Source: Castellaniella sp044508625
GTDB taxonomy: Bacteria; Pseudomonadota; Gammaproteobacteria; Burkholderiales; Burkholderiaceae_B
Direction of reading: 5' to 3'
Assembly (NCBI GenBank): GCA_044508625.1
Contig: JBIQHJ010000005.1
Span: 1 to 64,000 of the forward strand
DNA: 64,000 nt
In this document: in pieces, positions 1-8,023 of the stretch
How positions within the stretch are numbered: position 1 is the stretch's first letter
How the letters are laid out: each line of letters opens with the position of its first letter
The notes under the pieces: generated by a model
The model's input: only the letters and a program-made list of their open reading frames with translations
Databases searched by the model: none
Told to the model about the DNA's origin: nothing
Made by a program: the position numbers and the translations under genes

Positions 1-54
1 CTCGTCGGGCTCATAACCCGAAGGTCACAGGTTCAAATCCTGTCCCCGCAACCA
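1..54 (+). tRNA. tRNA-fMet (CAT), 5' part cut off by window edge
   Basis: The visible part covers the anticodon arm, variable loop, T arm and acceptor 3' strand. The anticodon CAT is at 12-14. The anticodon stem has three consecutive G:C pairs (GGG at 7-9 with CCC at 17-19), the hallmark of initiator tRNA. The T-arm core GGTTCAAATCC is at 30-40, and the 3' end CCCCGCA-ACCA includes an encoded CCA at 52-54. The D arm and 5' acceptor strand lie outside the window. Confidence 0.93.
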
Positions 55-68
55 GCTTTCCGGATCGA

Positions 69-97
69 GGCCATTTGCCAATGCAAATGGCCTTTTT
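69..97 (+). terminator. Rho-independent terminator of the tRNA
   Basis: A perfect 10-bp stem (GGCCATTTGC at 69-78 with GCAAATGGCC at 83-92) has a CAAT tetraloop and is followed directly by five T (93-97). It lies 15 nt after the tRNA 3' end. Confidence 0.9.
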
Positions 98-138
98 CCT
101 TGGCGGCGCCGGTCGGCCGTGGCCGGCCACCAACCCAA

Positions 139-290
139 CGGGTCCGAAAGCCCGGCGAATCCGAGAGCTCCGCGAATCCGAGAGCTCCGCGAATCCGAAA
201 GATCCCCGAATCCGAAAGATCCGCGAATCCGAAAGATCCCCGAATCCGAAAGCCACCCGAATCCGAAAGCCTCCCCGAGCCCAGAAGCCC
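139..290. repeat. 17-bp tandem repeat (minisatellite)
   Basis: The core CGAATCCG recurs at 156, 173, 190, 207, 224, 241 and 258, an exact 17-bp period. The core is followed by AAAGATCC/AGAGCTCC-type sequence. Degenerate copies flank it near 139 and 276. Seventeen is not a multiple of three, so all frames stay open and give long meaningless open frames on both strands. It sits between the tRNA terminator and the 3' end of ftrD. Confidence 0.85.
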
Positions 291-567
291 GGCGAAGGCC
301 GCCAGCCCAGCCGGCGCCCGGTCGCCCGGCACGCGAAACCATGGCAAAGCGAGCCGAGGCGGAACCCGCGAAAAAGCGCCGAAAAGGAAATGACCTGGAA
401 ACGGGCCTGCCGATGCGGCGGGCGGACGAACGGGGCACCTGGGCCGCGGGCCATCGTAGCCACACCCGCATCGTCCTGGAACTCGGCGCGCGATGCGCCT
501 GGAAAGTGCCGCTATTACAACATCCGAAACACGACATTGCAATAGTGCATTGCGATGCGACGCGGGC
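291..567. other. Intergenic stretch with no recognisable gene
   Basis: I see no convincing gene here; the open frames have no recognisable protein and continue out of the repeat. The only structure is a hairpin at 535-557 (CATTGCAAT, 5-nt loop, ATTGCGATG, one wobble pair). It lies just downstream of the ftrD stop on the minus strand. It lacks a T run, so it is at best a weak ftrABCD terminator. Confidence 0.5.
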
Positions 568-1980
568 CTACCACACCACGAAAAACAGGATCCAGGCGAT
601 ACAGAACGGCACCAGGCCCAGCCCGACCAGCCCGACGGCGGCGGTGCGCACGGACCCGCGCCGGCAGCGCAGGCCGGCGAGCCGCCACTCGAAGCGCAGG
701 GTCCAGGCCAGCGCCAGGCCCAGCAGCAGGAAACGCACGGGGTTGGCCCAGCCGGTCGGGACGCCCTCGTGCTGCAGCAGGGTCAGCGTGGTCGCCGACA
801 GGCCGAGGAATACCCCCGCCCCGCCGGCCGGGATCAGGCCCTGGGCCAGCTTGTGCACGCCCGCGAGCCGGCTGCGCAGCAGGCGGCCCGAGGCGTCCAG
901 CACGCCCGGGCGCCGCCAGGCGGGCAGCACGCGATCGGCCAGCCACAGGCCGAGGAAGGCCGGGCCGCCCACGCACAGGGCGGCGCCCGCGATGAACAGG
1001 AGGATGACCGCCCCGTCGAGCCAACTGAAGCTGTCGTTGACCTCGGGGTAATGCGTCAGGATGAACCAGGGCGCGTTCTGGGCCAGCGGCCAGTAGACGT
1101 CCCGCTCGACCAGCCAGGTGGCCGCCGCCTGCTTGACCGCCACGAACCACGGGCTGGCGCTCCAGAGGAAGGCGCCGACCGCCAGGCCCATCAGGCCGAA
1201 CACGATCAGGGCGGTCTGCCAGCCGTCGCCCTCGGCCACGTGGACGATCTCGGCCTCGGGAGAGCGCGGGCTGAGGGCGATGGCGCCCCGGTAGTCGCTG
1301 CAGCGCCCGCACATGTGGCACTCGGCCGCGCCCTTCATGTTGCGCAGCGGCAGCAGGGGCGCGCAGTTGATGGTCTCGACCCGGCGCACCGGCTGGCGCC
1401 AGGCCTGCGCATCGACGCGGTAGTGCCAGGGCGCGAGCTTGGCGAGCAGGTTGAACACGCCGCTGACCGGACAGAGGTATTTGCACCAGACGCGCTTTTC
1501 GCGCCCGTACAGCCAGCCCACGATCATGGCGGCGACGGTCGAGCCGCCCAGGACGGCCGCCACCGCCCACGGGTATTGGTAGACGCTGACGAGCTGCCCG
1601 TAGACCGTGGTCAGCGTGAACGCGACGAAGGGCCAGCCGCCCCAGCGCATCCAGCGCGGGATGGCGCCGCCCCTGCCATGCCCGCTCGCCCATTCGGTCA
1701 GGGCGCCCTCGGGACAGAACAGGCCGCACCAGGCCCGGCCGAACAAGGGGATCGACACCAGCACGAAGGGCCACCAGATGCCCCAGAAGGCGAACTGCGC
1801 CACGACCGTCAGGTTGTTGAAGACGGAGGCCGTGCGGCCGGGCAGCGGCAGCATGGCCGGCACGGCCAGCAGGAAGACGTAGATCCCGACGATCGCCCAT
1901 TGCAGCCTGCGGATCGCGACCTGGTGATCCCTCAGGAAATCCCCCACGCGCGCGACGCGGGAACGAAACGAATGAGCCAT
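568..1980 (-). CDS. ftrD: FtrD-like polyferredoxin of the FtrABCD iron uptake system
   Basis: A 470-residue membrane iron-sulfur protein, last gene of the ftrABCD run. It is thought to pass electrons across the membrane to recycle the iron-oxidising partners of the Ftr1 permease. Several membrane helices flank cysteine clusters of the NapH/polyferredoxin kind: RAWCGLFCPEG near residue 90, VWCKYLCPVSG near 165, and CHMCGRC near 220. It lies 57 nt after ftrC on the same strand. I chose the ATG at 1980; a TTG four codons upstream (1992) is possible but has no better ribosome site. The order P19 protein, cupredoxin, Ftr1 permease, polyferredoxin matches the Bordetella ftrABCD operon, so the assignment is firm by context. 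Confidence 0.88.
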   Translation of the reverse strand: MAHSFRSRVARVGDFLRDHQVAIRRLQWAIVGIYVFLLAVPAMLPLPGRTASVFNNLTVVAQFAFWGIWWPFVLVSIPLFGRAWCGLFCPEGALTEWASGHGRGGAIPRWMRWGGWPFVAFTLTTVYGQLVSVYQYPWAVAAVLGGSTVAAMIVGWLYGREKRVWCKYLCPVSGVFNLLAKLAPWHYRVDAQAWRQPVRRVETINCAPLLPLRNMKGAAECHMCGRCSDYRGAIALSPRSPEAEIVHVAEGDGWQTALIVFGLMGLAVGAFLWSASPWFVAVKQAAATWLVERDVYWPLAQNAPWFILTHYPEVNDSFSWLDGAVILLFIAGAALCVGGPAFLGLWLADRVLPAWRRPGVLDASGRLLRSRLAGVHKLAQGLIPAGGAGVFLGLSATTLTLLQHEGVPTGWANPVRFLLLGLALAWTLRFEWRLAGLRCRRGSVRTAAVGLVGLGLVPFCIAWILFFVVW

Positions 1981-2037
1981 CGAAGTCCGCAAATCGAATC
2001 CGGCGGGCCCGGGATGTCCGGGCGCCGCAAAGCGAGA

Positions 2038-2895
2038 TTATGCCGCCGAATCCCCCATGGATGCACGCGCCGCCGGCTGCGCCGGGCGCGAGGCGCGGCG
2101 CAGCACGCCGATCACGGCCGCCCAGTAGGCGAGCCAGATGAGGACCTGCGACAAGGCGGGATAGGCGCGATACCCGGCGAAATCGGCCAGCACCTTGCCC
2201 AGGCCGCCCTCGGTGTCCAGCAGCCAGGACGTATCCCAGGCCGGATCGATCAGGGTGGGCAGGACGTCGAGCGAGATCAGCCGGTCGGTGGCCGACACCA
2301 GCAGCGCCCCCGCGAGCAGCAGCAGCAAGGCCTCGGTCAGCTTGAAGAACCGCCGCCAGGTGATCAGCCGCCCGCCGAGCTGGAGCACCCAGAAGGTCAG
2401 CAGCGCCGCGACGAAGCCGGCCAGGCCCGCGAGCAGCATCGCCGCGAAATGCCCCTCCTCCTGGGAGGACAGGATGACGCCGTAGAGGAACACGACGGTC
2501 TCGCTGCCCTCGCGCGCCACGGCGATCATGACCAGGACCAGCAGGCCCCACCAGTGGTCGCGGTGGATCATCGAGCTCGCGCCGGCCTGGAGCTCGCGCT
2601 TGAGGCCGCGGCCGTGCGCGCGCATCCAGGCGACCATCTGGACCACCAGCACGCAGGCGGCCAGGGCCATGATCGCCTGGAACCACTCCTGGCCGGTGTC
2701 CGAGAGCCACGAGGCCATGCCCAGCAGCAGCAAGGCCAACAGCGCCGCCAGGCCCAGGCCGCAGGCGACCCCGCCCCACAGCCAGGGCAGGCCGCGACGG
2801 CCCTCGGGGTCGCTGCGCAGCCAGGAATACAGGATGCCCACGACCAGCAGGGCCTCCACGCTTTCACGCCAGACGATGAAGCCGACTTGTTCCAT
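2038..2895 (-). CDS. ftrC: Ftr1-family iron permease
   Basis: A 285-residue inner-membrane permease of the OFeT (EfeU/Ftr1) family. It moves iron across the cytoplasmic membrane together with a periplasmic cupredoxin and P19 protein. Both diagnostic REXXE iron-binding motifs are present, RESVE at residues 10-14 and REGSE at 128-132, each inside a predicted helix. About seven hydrophobic segments are visible. The gene starts 15 nt after the ftrB stop and is clearly cotranscribed with it. The length is normal for the family. Confidence 0.93.
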   Translation of the reverse strand: MEQVGFIVWRESVEALLVVGILYSWLRSDPEGRRGLPWLWGGVACGLGLAALLALLLLGMASWLSDTGQEWFQAIMALAACVLVVQMVAWMRAHGRGLKRELQAGASSMIHRDHWWGLLVLVMIAVAREGSETVVFLYGVILSSQEEGHFAAMLLAGLAGFVAALLTFWVLQLGGRLITWRRFFKLTEALLLLLAGALLVSATDRLISLDVLPTLIDPAWDTSWLLDTEGGLGKVLADFAGYRAYPALSQVLIWLAYWAAVIGVLRRASRPAQPAARASMGDSAA

Positions 2896-2910
2896 GATGG
2901 GGGGCCTTTC

Positions 2911-3354
2911 TCAGGGGGCGGGCGTGACGACCAGCGTTCCCTTGACCTCCGGGTGGAAGTCGTCGAAGAACGGGTATTCACCCGGCCGGGAGAGCTTGAG
3001 CACGACGAAGGACTTGACCCCCGGACCCAGCACCTTTTCCTTGCGCAGGGGCAGGCTCTCGAATTCCACGGCCTCGGAGCTCTCGTTGATCAGGACGATC
3101 TTGAACCGCCCCGCCGGCACCACGAGGCGCGCCGGCTCGAAGGTGCCGTCGGCCTTGAAGGTCAGCGTGTAGGTCGGCATCTCGTCGGCCCGCGCCGGCG
3201 CCGCGGCGGCGAGCCCCAGGGCCAGCGCGCCCAGCAGCGCGGCGAGGCGGATCCTCGCCAGGGCAGCGTGCCGGGCCTGGGGGAACGCAGCGCATGCGGC
3301 CCACAGGAACGCAGCGGACCAGGCCCTCATCGACGCGGCGAGGCGGGTCTTCAT
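2911..3354 (-). CDS. ftrB: Periplasmic cupredoxin-like protein FtrB
   Basis: A 147-residue protein with a cupredoxin fold, proposed to oxidise ferrous iron or hand it to the FtrC permease. The mature part starts after an ARA-D cleavage site near residue 56. It has the EfeO/cupredoxin-like pattern: a Val-rich beta strand, VPAGRFKIVLINES near residue 80, EFES near 98, and FFDDFHPEVKG near 130 as a likely metal-binding loop. The signal region is odd: a long N-terminal stretch of about 35 residues precedes the main hydrophobic core, so the true start may be internal. The chosen ATG overlaps the ftrA stop by one base (TGATG), which supports translational coupling. Confidence 0.85.
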   Translation of the reverse strand: MKTRLAASMRAWSAAFLWAACAAFPQARHAALARIRLAALLGALALGLAAAAPARADEMPTYTLTFKADGTFEPARLVVPAGRFKIVLINESSEAVEFESLPLRKEKVLGPGVKSFVVLKLSRPGEYPFFDDFHPEVKGTLVVTPAP

Positions 3355-3890
3355 CAATAGCCGCCCTTCTTGCCGGTGCCGGCGTAGACGAACTCGTAAT
3401 GGGTCTCGAAGGTCTTGAACCACGGGGCCACCCCGGTCTCTTTGTCCACGTGGCGGCCGAAATGATTGCCCTTGGCCGTCTCGGGCGAGCCGATGATGAA
3501 CGTCAGCTTGTACTTGCCCGGGCCCTCGAGCTTGACGTTGTCGCCGTAGTGCGGGCCGTCGTTGGCGACCATGGGCATGAGGTCCCCCTTTTGCACCTTG
3601 TCGCTGCCCTGCTTCTGCAGCACGTACTGGATGTTCAGGTAGGGCGCCCACGCGCCCTCGGGCAGGCCGTTCTTGTTGTCGGCGGTCGCGTGGATGTCGG
3701 CCTCGAGGTGGATGTCGGAGTCCTTGGCATCGCGCATCATGCCTTGGGGCTCCATCTCGATCGGCTGCAGGTACACCGCGGCGACCTCCAGCCCGTTGAT
3801 CTCGGTCGGCTCGCCGATGGGATATTCCGCGGCGGACACCGAGGCCGCCAGTCCGATTCCCGCGAGCGCCACAAACAATTGCTTGACCAT
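3354..3890 (-). CDS. ftrA: P19-family periplasmic iron/copper-binding protein FtrA
   Basis: A 178-residue periplasmic protein of the P19 (Tpd/cFtr) family, first gene of ftrABCD. It binds copper and iron and presents iron to the transporter. A short signal peptide ends at SVSA-A near residue 20. The family's metal-site residues are visible: EMEPQGMM near 45-52 and the DIHLEADIHA stretch near 60. The Gly/His-rich NHFGRH region near 143 is also typical. A Fur-box-like palindrome lies 27 bp upstream of the ATG, so expression is probably iron-repressed. In Bordetella this system serves ferrous iron use at acidic pH. Confidence 0.92.
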   Translation of the reverse strand: MVKQLFVALAGIGLAASVSAAEYPIGEPTEINGLEVAAVYLQPIEMEPQGMMRDAKDSDIHLEADIHATADNKNGLPEGAWAPYLNIQYVLQKQGSDKVQKGDLMPMVANDGPHYGDNVKLEGPGKYKLTFIIGSPETAKGNHFGRHVDKETGVAPWFKTFETHYEFVYAGTGKKGGY

Positions 3891-3916
3891 CGATAGAGCC
3901 TCCGTCCAGACAGGGA

Positions 3917-3937
3917 TAACAAGATTGATTCTCGTTA
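3917..3937 (-). promoter_or_regulatory. Candidate Fur box upstream of ftrA
   Basis: On the minus strand the 21 bp read TAACGAGAATCAATCTTGTTA. This is an imperfect palindrome with the AGAATCAATCT core expected of a Fur site. It is 27 bp before the ftrA start. The spacer to phaR holds no other gene. Confidence 0.7.
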
Positions 3938-3979
3938 CTATATCATCGGAAAGAGGCGGCCAGGGCGCTGGAATGGCCC

Positions 3980-4006
3980 AAAAAAAGATCCGCCCGGTGG
4001 CGGATC
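3980..4006 (-). terminator. Rho-independent terminator of the phaCBR operon
   Basis: Read on the minus strand: GATCCGCC, loop ACCG, GGCGGATC, then seven T. It is a perfect 8-bp stem, 33 nt after the phaR stop. Confidence 0.9.
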
Positions 4007-4039
4007 GTCAAGGCTTGATCGAAATCAAGCACATGCCGC

Positions 4040-4612
4040 CTATTTCTTTTTGCGCTTGGAGGCCCCCTCGGCATCGGGCTCGCCGAAGGGAAAGACCGAG
4101 AACATGTTGCGGGTCTGGTCCTGCATCTGGTCCTGCATCTGCACGAAAAGGTTGCGGCTTTGCTCGATGTAGCTGTTCATCATGTTTTGCAGCGCGGGCG
4201 TCTGCACGTTCATGAGCTGGGCCCAGACCTCGGGACCGAATTGCTGCTTGTACAGGCCCTGGGACTGCTCGGCCATCCGGTCCTGGATCTCCATGAGGAC
4301 CTGGATGTTTTTCTCGAGGAACGAGCCCATGACTCCCTGCATGGCGTGGCCGTAGAACCGGATGATCTGCGACAAGGCCGTCGCCGAGAACATCGGCACC
4401 CCACCCGATTCCTCCTCGAGGATGATCTGCAGCAGGATGCTGCGCGTCAGATCCTCGCCGGACTTTGCGTCCACGACCTGGAATTCCTCGTTGTCGAGGA
4501 CGAGCTGCTTGACGTCGGCCAGCGTGATGTAGGCGCTGGACTGAGTGTCGTAGAGCCGGCGGTTGGGGTATTTCTTGATCAGGCGCGCGGCCTTGGAAGT
4601 CTGCTGGGCCAT
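4040..4612 (-). CDS. phaR: PHA synthesis repressor PhaR
   Basis: A 190-residue regulator that binds both DNA and polyhydroxybutyrate granules and represses phasin and pha genes until polymer accumulates. The N-terminal PHB-accumulation domain is plain: IKKYPNRRLYDT near residue 12, then ITLADVKQLV, VVDAKSGEDLTRSILLQII and EEESGG. The C-terminal half is Gln/Met-rich with an amphipathic helix pattern and ends in a basic KRKKK tail. It follows phaB by 8 nt. I used the ATG at 4612, which lines up with known PhaR starts. An ATG three codons upstream (4621) would overlap the phaB stop. Confidence 0.93.
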   Translation of the reverse strand: MAQQTSKAARLIKKYPNRRLYDTQSSAYITLADVKQLVLDNEEFQVVDAKSGEDLTRSILLQIILEEESGGVPMFSATALSQIIRFYGHAMQGVMGSFLEKNIQVLMEIQDRMAEQSQGLYKQQFGPEVWAQLMNVQTPALQNMMNSYIEQSRNLFVQMQDQMQDQTRNMFSVFPFGEPDAEGASKRKKK

Positions 4613-4620
4613 TTTTCGCA

Positions 4621-5358
4621 TCAACCCATGTGCAGGCCGCCATTGAGCGAGAAATCCGCCCCCGTGGCGAAGCCCGAGTCGTCCGAGGCCAGCCACGCCA
4701 CGATGGAGCCGATCTCCTCGGGGGTGCCCAGGCGCTTGACCGGGATCGTGGCGACGATCTTTTCGAGGACGTCGGGCCGGATGCCGCGCACCATGTCGGT
4801 GCCGATGTACCCCGGCGACACCGTGTTGACCGTGACGCCCTTGCTGGCGACCTCCTGGGCGAGGGCCATGGTGAAGCCGTGGATCCCCGCCTTGGCGGTG
4901 GAGTAGTTGGTCTGGCCGAACTGGCCCTTTTGGCCGTTGACCGAGCTGATGTTGATGATCCGCCCCCACTGGCGCTCGACCATGTCGTCGATGACCTGCT
5001 TGGTCACGTTGAACAGGCTGTTGAGGTTGGTGTCGATGACCGCGCGCCAGTCCTCGAGCCCCATCTTGCGGAAGACCCCGTCGCGGGTGATGCCCGCATT
5101 GTTGACCAGCACGTCGATGGGGCCGAACTGTTCTTTGATCTGGGCGAAGGCCTGGACCGTGGAGTCCCAGTCGGACACGTTGCCGACCGAGGCATGGAAT
5201 TTATAGCCCAGCGCGGCTTGCTCGCCCAGCCATTTGGCATGATCCCGGCTGGGGCCGCAGCCGGCCACCACGTTGAATCCTTCCTTGGCCAGGCGCTGGC
5301 AAATCGACGTGCCGATCCCCCCCATGCCTCCGGTGACGTAAGCCAGTTTCCCGCTCAT
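4621..5358 (-). CDS. phaB: Acetoacetyl-CoA reductase PhaB
   Basis: A 245-residue short-chain dehydrogenase that reduces acetoacetyl-CoA to (R)-3-hydroxybutyryl-CoA with NADPH, supplying monomer to PhaC. It has the Rossmann TGGMGGIG motif at residues 9-16, NNAG near 88, catalytic Ser in NISSVNGQKGQFGQ near 139, and the YSTAK pair near 152. The QFGQTNYS stretch is characteristic of PhaB rather than FabG. A strong ribosome site (AAAGGAG) precedes the ATG. It is the middle gene of phaC-phaB-phaR. No thiolase (phaA) is in the window, so acetoacetyl-CoA must come from elsewhere. Confidence 0.95.
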   Translation of the reverse strand: MSGKLAYVTGGMGGIGTSICQRLAKEGFNVVAGCGPSRDHAKWLGEQAALGYKFHASVGNVSDWDSTVQAFAQIKEQFGPIDVLVNNAGITRDGVFRKMGLEDWRAVIDTNLNSLFNVTKQVIDDMVERQWGRIINISSVNGQKGQFGQTNYSTAKAGIHGFTMALAQEVASKGVTVNTVSPGYIGTDMVRGIRPDVLEKIVATIPVKRLGTPEEIGSIVAWLASDDSGFATGADFSLNGGLHMG

Positions 5359-5382
5359 GAGAATCTCCTTTTGTTGACGCGC

Positions 5383-7011
5383 TCATGCGCGTACCCTCAC
5401 ATATTGCCCTGGTGCGGGCTCGAGAGTCCTGTATCGGCGGTTGCCCAGCGTGCTCTTGGCACGCACCTTGTCGCCGGAATGCCCCGCCAGCCAGCGCAGC
5501 CAGTCGGGCCACCAGCTCCCCGCATGCCGGGGCGCCTCCCGCAGCCATTCCTGCGGGCCGGCCGCCGCCCCCCGGCGATCATCGACATCATACGCCCAGT
5601 AGCCCCGGCGCCCGCGCGCGGGGGGGTTGACCACCCCCGCGATGTGGCCGGACTCGCCCAGCACGAAGCGCGTGGGGCCGCCCAGCAGCTCGCGGGACGC
5701 ATAGGCCGAGGCCCAGGGCACGATGTGGTCCTCGCGCGAGGCATACAGGTAGGCCGGCATGCGCAGCGCGCCGAAGTCGATCGAGTGCCCGCAGACCTGG
5801 AGCGCGCCGGGCGTCTTGAGGCGGTTTTCCAGGTAGGTGTTGCGGAAATACCAGGCGAAGAACGGGCCCGGGAGGTTGGTGCCGTCGGCGTTCCAGGCGA
5901 GCAGGTCGAAGGCCCGCGGCGCCTCGCCCATCATGTAGTTGGAGGCGACGTAGTTCCAGACGAGCTCGGAGGGCCGCAGGAACGAGAAGGTGGTGCCGAG
6001 CTCGCGCGCGGTCATCAGGCCGCCGAGGCCGAACTGCTGCTCGCGCGAGCGGGCGTGGTATTCGTCGACGAACACGTCGAGGATGCCGGTGTCCCGGAAA
6101 TCGAGGAAGGTCGTGAGCAGCGTCAGCGCCGCCACCGGATCCTCGCCCCGCGCGCGGGCCACGGCCAGCGCGGTCGCGAGCATGGTCCCCCCGACGCAGA
6201 ACCCCAGGGCGTTGATCCTGTCCTGGCCGCTGATGGCGCGCACCACCTCGATGGCCCGCAGCACGCCCTCCTGCATGTAGTCGTCCCAGCCGGCGCGGTC
6301 GATGCCGTCCGTGTCGGTGGGCAGCGGATTGCGCCACGAGACCATGTAGACGCTGAACCCCGCATCGAGGGCGTGGCGCACGAAGGAGTTGCCGGCCTGC
6401 AGGTCGAGGATGTAGAACTTGTTGATGCACGGCGGCACCATGAGCAGCGGGCGCGCATGCACCATCGATGCCTGCGGCCGATACTGGATGAGCTGCATCA
6501 GCGGGTTCTGGAAGACCACGGCGCCCGGCGTGGCGGCGATGTTTTCGCCGAGGGTGAAGGCCGACTCGTCGGTCTGGCTGATGCGCCCCTTGCGCAGGTC
6601 GTCCACCAGGTTTTGCAGGCCCTTGCGCAGCGACTCGCCCTGCGTGCGCCGGGCGGCCTGGAGGGCCTCGGGATTGGTGGCGAGGAAATTGGCCGGCGAG
6701 GCGGCCTCGATCCATTGCATGACCGCGAACCGCAGCCGCTCGCGCCCGCCCTCGCCCAGCTCGGCGGCGTCGGCCATCCGCTGGAGGGTGCGCGCGCCGA
6801 TCAGGTAGGCGTGCGCGGCAAGCAGGCTGTGCGGGTTTTCGGCCCAGGCCGACGACGAGAACCGGCGATCGTCGGGCGGGGGCAGCGCGCCCTGGCGCAT
6901 GCCGTCGAGCAAGGCCTGGCATTCGCGGAAGTAATCGGCCTGGATCTGGGCGAGGCGATCCGGCGAAATGCCCCGCGGCATCTGCCCTTGAAACTGGTTG
7001 CGCTCACCCAC
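5383..7011 (-). CDS. phaC: Class I poly(3-hydroxyalkanoate) synthase PhaC
   Basis: Polymerises (R)-3-hydroxyacyl-CoA into PHA at the granule surface. It has an N-terminal PhaC domain (AASPANFLATNPEA), then an alpha/beta-hydrolase core with the lipase-like box GFCVGG holding the nucleophile Cys (about residue 272), Asp in REDHIVPW and His in ESGHIAGV. Length is 542 residues with the GTG start at 7011, which has an AGGGGG ribosome site. An ATG at 7053 would add 14 residues. That ATG is only 8 nt from the -10 of the promoter seen at 7062-7090, so the GTG fits better. First gene of phaCBR; phaB follows after 24 nt. Confidence 0.93.
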   Translation of the reverse strand: MGERNQFQGQMPRGISPDRLAQIQADYFRECQALLDGMRQGALPPPDDRRFSSSAWAENPHSLLAAHAYLIGARTLQRMADAAELGEGGRERLRFAVMQWIEAASPANFLATNPEALQAARRTQGESLRKGLQNLVDDLRKGRISQTDESAFTLGENIAATPGAVVFQNPLMQLIQYRPQASMVHARPLLMVPPCINKFYILDLQAGNSFVRHALDAGFSVYMVSWRNPLPTDTDGIDRAGWDDYMQEGVLRAIEVVRAISGQDRINALGFCVGGTMLATALAVARARGEDPVAALTLLTTFLDFRDTGILDVFVDEYHARSREQQFGLGGLMTARELGTTFSFLRPSELVWNYVASNYMMGEAPRAFDLLAWNADGTNLPGPFFAWYFRNTYLENRLKTPGALQVCGHSIDFGALRMPAYLYASREDHIVPWASAYASRELLGGPTRFVLGESGHIAGVVNPPARGRRGYWAYDVDDRRGAAAGPQEWLREAPRHAGSWWPDWLRWLAGHSGDKVRAKSTLGNRRYRTLEPAPGQYVRVRA

Positions 7012-7061
7012 TGCATTCCCCCTGCCTGATGACGGCCACTCGTGGCCGTTCATTGGAAACG

Positions 7062-7090
7062 ATCATGGCGATTCTGACAAATCGTGTCAA
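7062..7090 (-). promoter_or_regulatory. Sigma-70-type promoter of phaC
   Basis: On the minus strand TTGACA (7090-7085), a 17-nt spacer, then CATGAT (7067-7062). The predicted transcript start is near 7055. That gives a leader of about 45 nt to the GTG of phaC and argues against the ATG at 7053. Confidence 0.6.
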
Positions 7091-7141
7091 TCAGGGTAAG
7101 TCGCTAGCGTGTTTGCGCGTGCGCATGAGCCGCTCGCCGCC

Positions 7142-8008
7142 TCATGGCGGCGGGTCCGCGGGGCGCGATGACAGCCAGGCGACCGTGGCCTGGCGGCCCG
7201 TGCGCGCGGCGCGGCGGTAGGAATAGAACCGTTGCGCATCCCGGTACGTGCAGTGGCCGCTGCACTCGACGTCCCCGACGCCGGCGGCATGCAGGCGGTG
7301 GCGCGCGATCGCCGGCAAGTCGGCGAGCCAGCGATCGCTGCCGGGACGCGCGGCGAAGAACGCCGCGGTCGCGGGATCGGGCCCGACGAAGGCCAGGCGG
7401 ACCTCCGGCCCCACCTCGAAGCTCTCCGGGCCGATCGCCGGGCCGATCCATGCGCGCCACCGCGCGGCGCCCGGCGCCCGCTGGCGCATCCGTTCGAGCG
7501 TGTTCTCGAGCACGCCGGCGGCGAGCCCCCGCCAGCCCGCGTGCGCGACGCCCAGCACGCCGCCGTCGACGTCGGCCAGCACCACGGGCAGGCAGTCCGC
7601 GGTCATGATGGCGAGGGGACGATCGGGCCGCGTCGTGATCGCCGCGTCGGCCGTGGGCGCCGCGTCGCGGTCCCAGGCGTCAGCATCGCACACCCCGGTG
7701 CCGTGGACCTGGTCCAGCCACAGGGGCTCGGCCGGCAGGCGGGCGGCCAGCAGCGCGCGGTTGCGCAGGACGGCCTGCGGCGCGTCGCCCACGTGCAGGC
7801 CGAGGTTCAGCCCGTCCCAGGGCGGCGCGCTGCATCCGCCGATGCGCGTGCTGCAGAAATAATGGACGCCAGGCCATGGCTGGCCGGTCACGCAGTCGAT
7901 TGGGCCGGAGGCGTGCCCGGTCCGGTCGGCCTGCCCGCGGCCGACCGGATCGGTTGGGCGATCGACCCGTGATGCCGTGTGTTCCTTGCTCGGGTCTTCA
8001 TGCGCCAT
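7142..8008 (-). CDS. pgeF: Peptidoglycan editing factor PgeF (YfiH/DUF152 family)
   Basis: A 288-residue multicopper-type hydrolase of the YfiH family. It removes mis-incorporated amino acids such as L-Ser from the muropeptide precursor; homologues are also annotated as polyphenol oxidase (laccase). The Zn/Cu-site residues are visible: His in LDQVHGTGV, Cys in TADCLPVVL, and His in GVAHAGWRGL. The first 35 residues are not family-conserved and look disordered. An SD of GAGGAGG precedes the ATG. It lies 15 nt after rluD, the usual rluD-pgeF pairing in proteobacteria. Confidence 0.92.
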   Translation of the reverse strand: MAHEDPSKEHTASRVDRPTDPVGRGQADRTGHASGPIDCVTGQPWPGVHYFCSTRIGGCSAPPWDGLNLGLHVGDAPQAVLRNRALLAARLPAEPLWLDQVHGTGVCDADAWDRDAAPTADAAITTRPDRPLAIMTADCLPVVLADVDGGVLGVAHAGWRGLAAGVLENTLERMRQRAPGAARWRAWIGPAIGPESFEVGPEVRLAFVGPDPATAAFFAARPGSDRWLADLPAIARHRLHAAGVGDVECSGHCTYRDAQRFYSYRRAARTGRQATVAWLSSRPADPPP

Positions 8009-8023
8009 ATGCCTGTCGCCTCC

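Noticed and set aside
1..54. tRNA as a phage or island attachment site
   Set aside because: No integrase, no repeat of the tRNA 3' end elsewhere in the window, and the next genes are ordinary core/iron genes.
139..290. CRISPR-like array
   Set aside because: Units are 17 bp and head to tail with no unique spacers, and no cas genes are nearby.
11..545. Several overlapping open frames on both strands near the tRNA encoding Ser/Asp/Arg/Phe-rich repeats
   Set aside because: They are produced by the 17-bp tandem repeat read in every frame. None resembles a known protein or has a ribosome site.
493..3360. 955-codon plus-strand frame opposite ftrABCD
   Set aside because: High GC keeps the antisense frame open. 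The protein is Arg/Gly/Gln/His-rich with no motif, while the minus strand has four clear genes.
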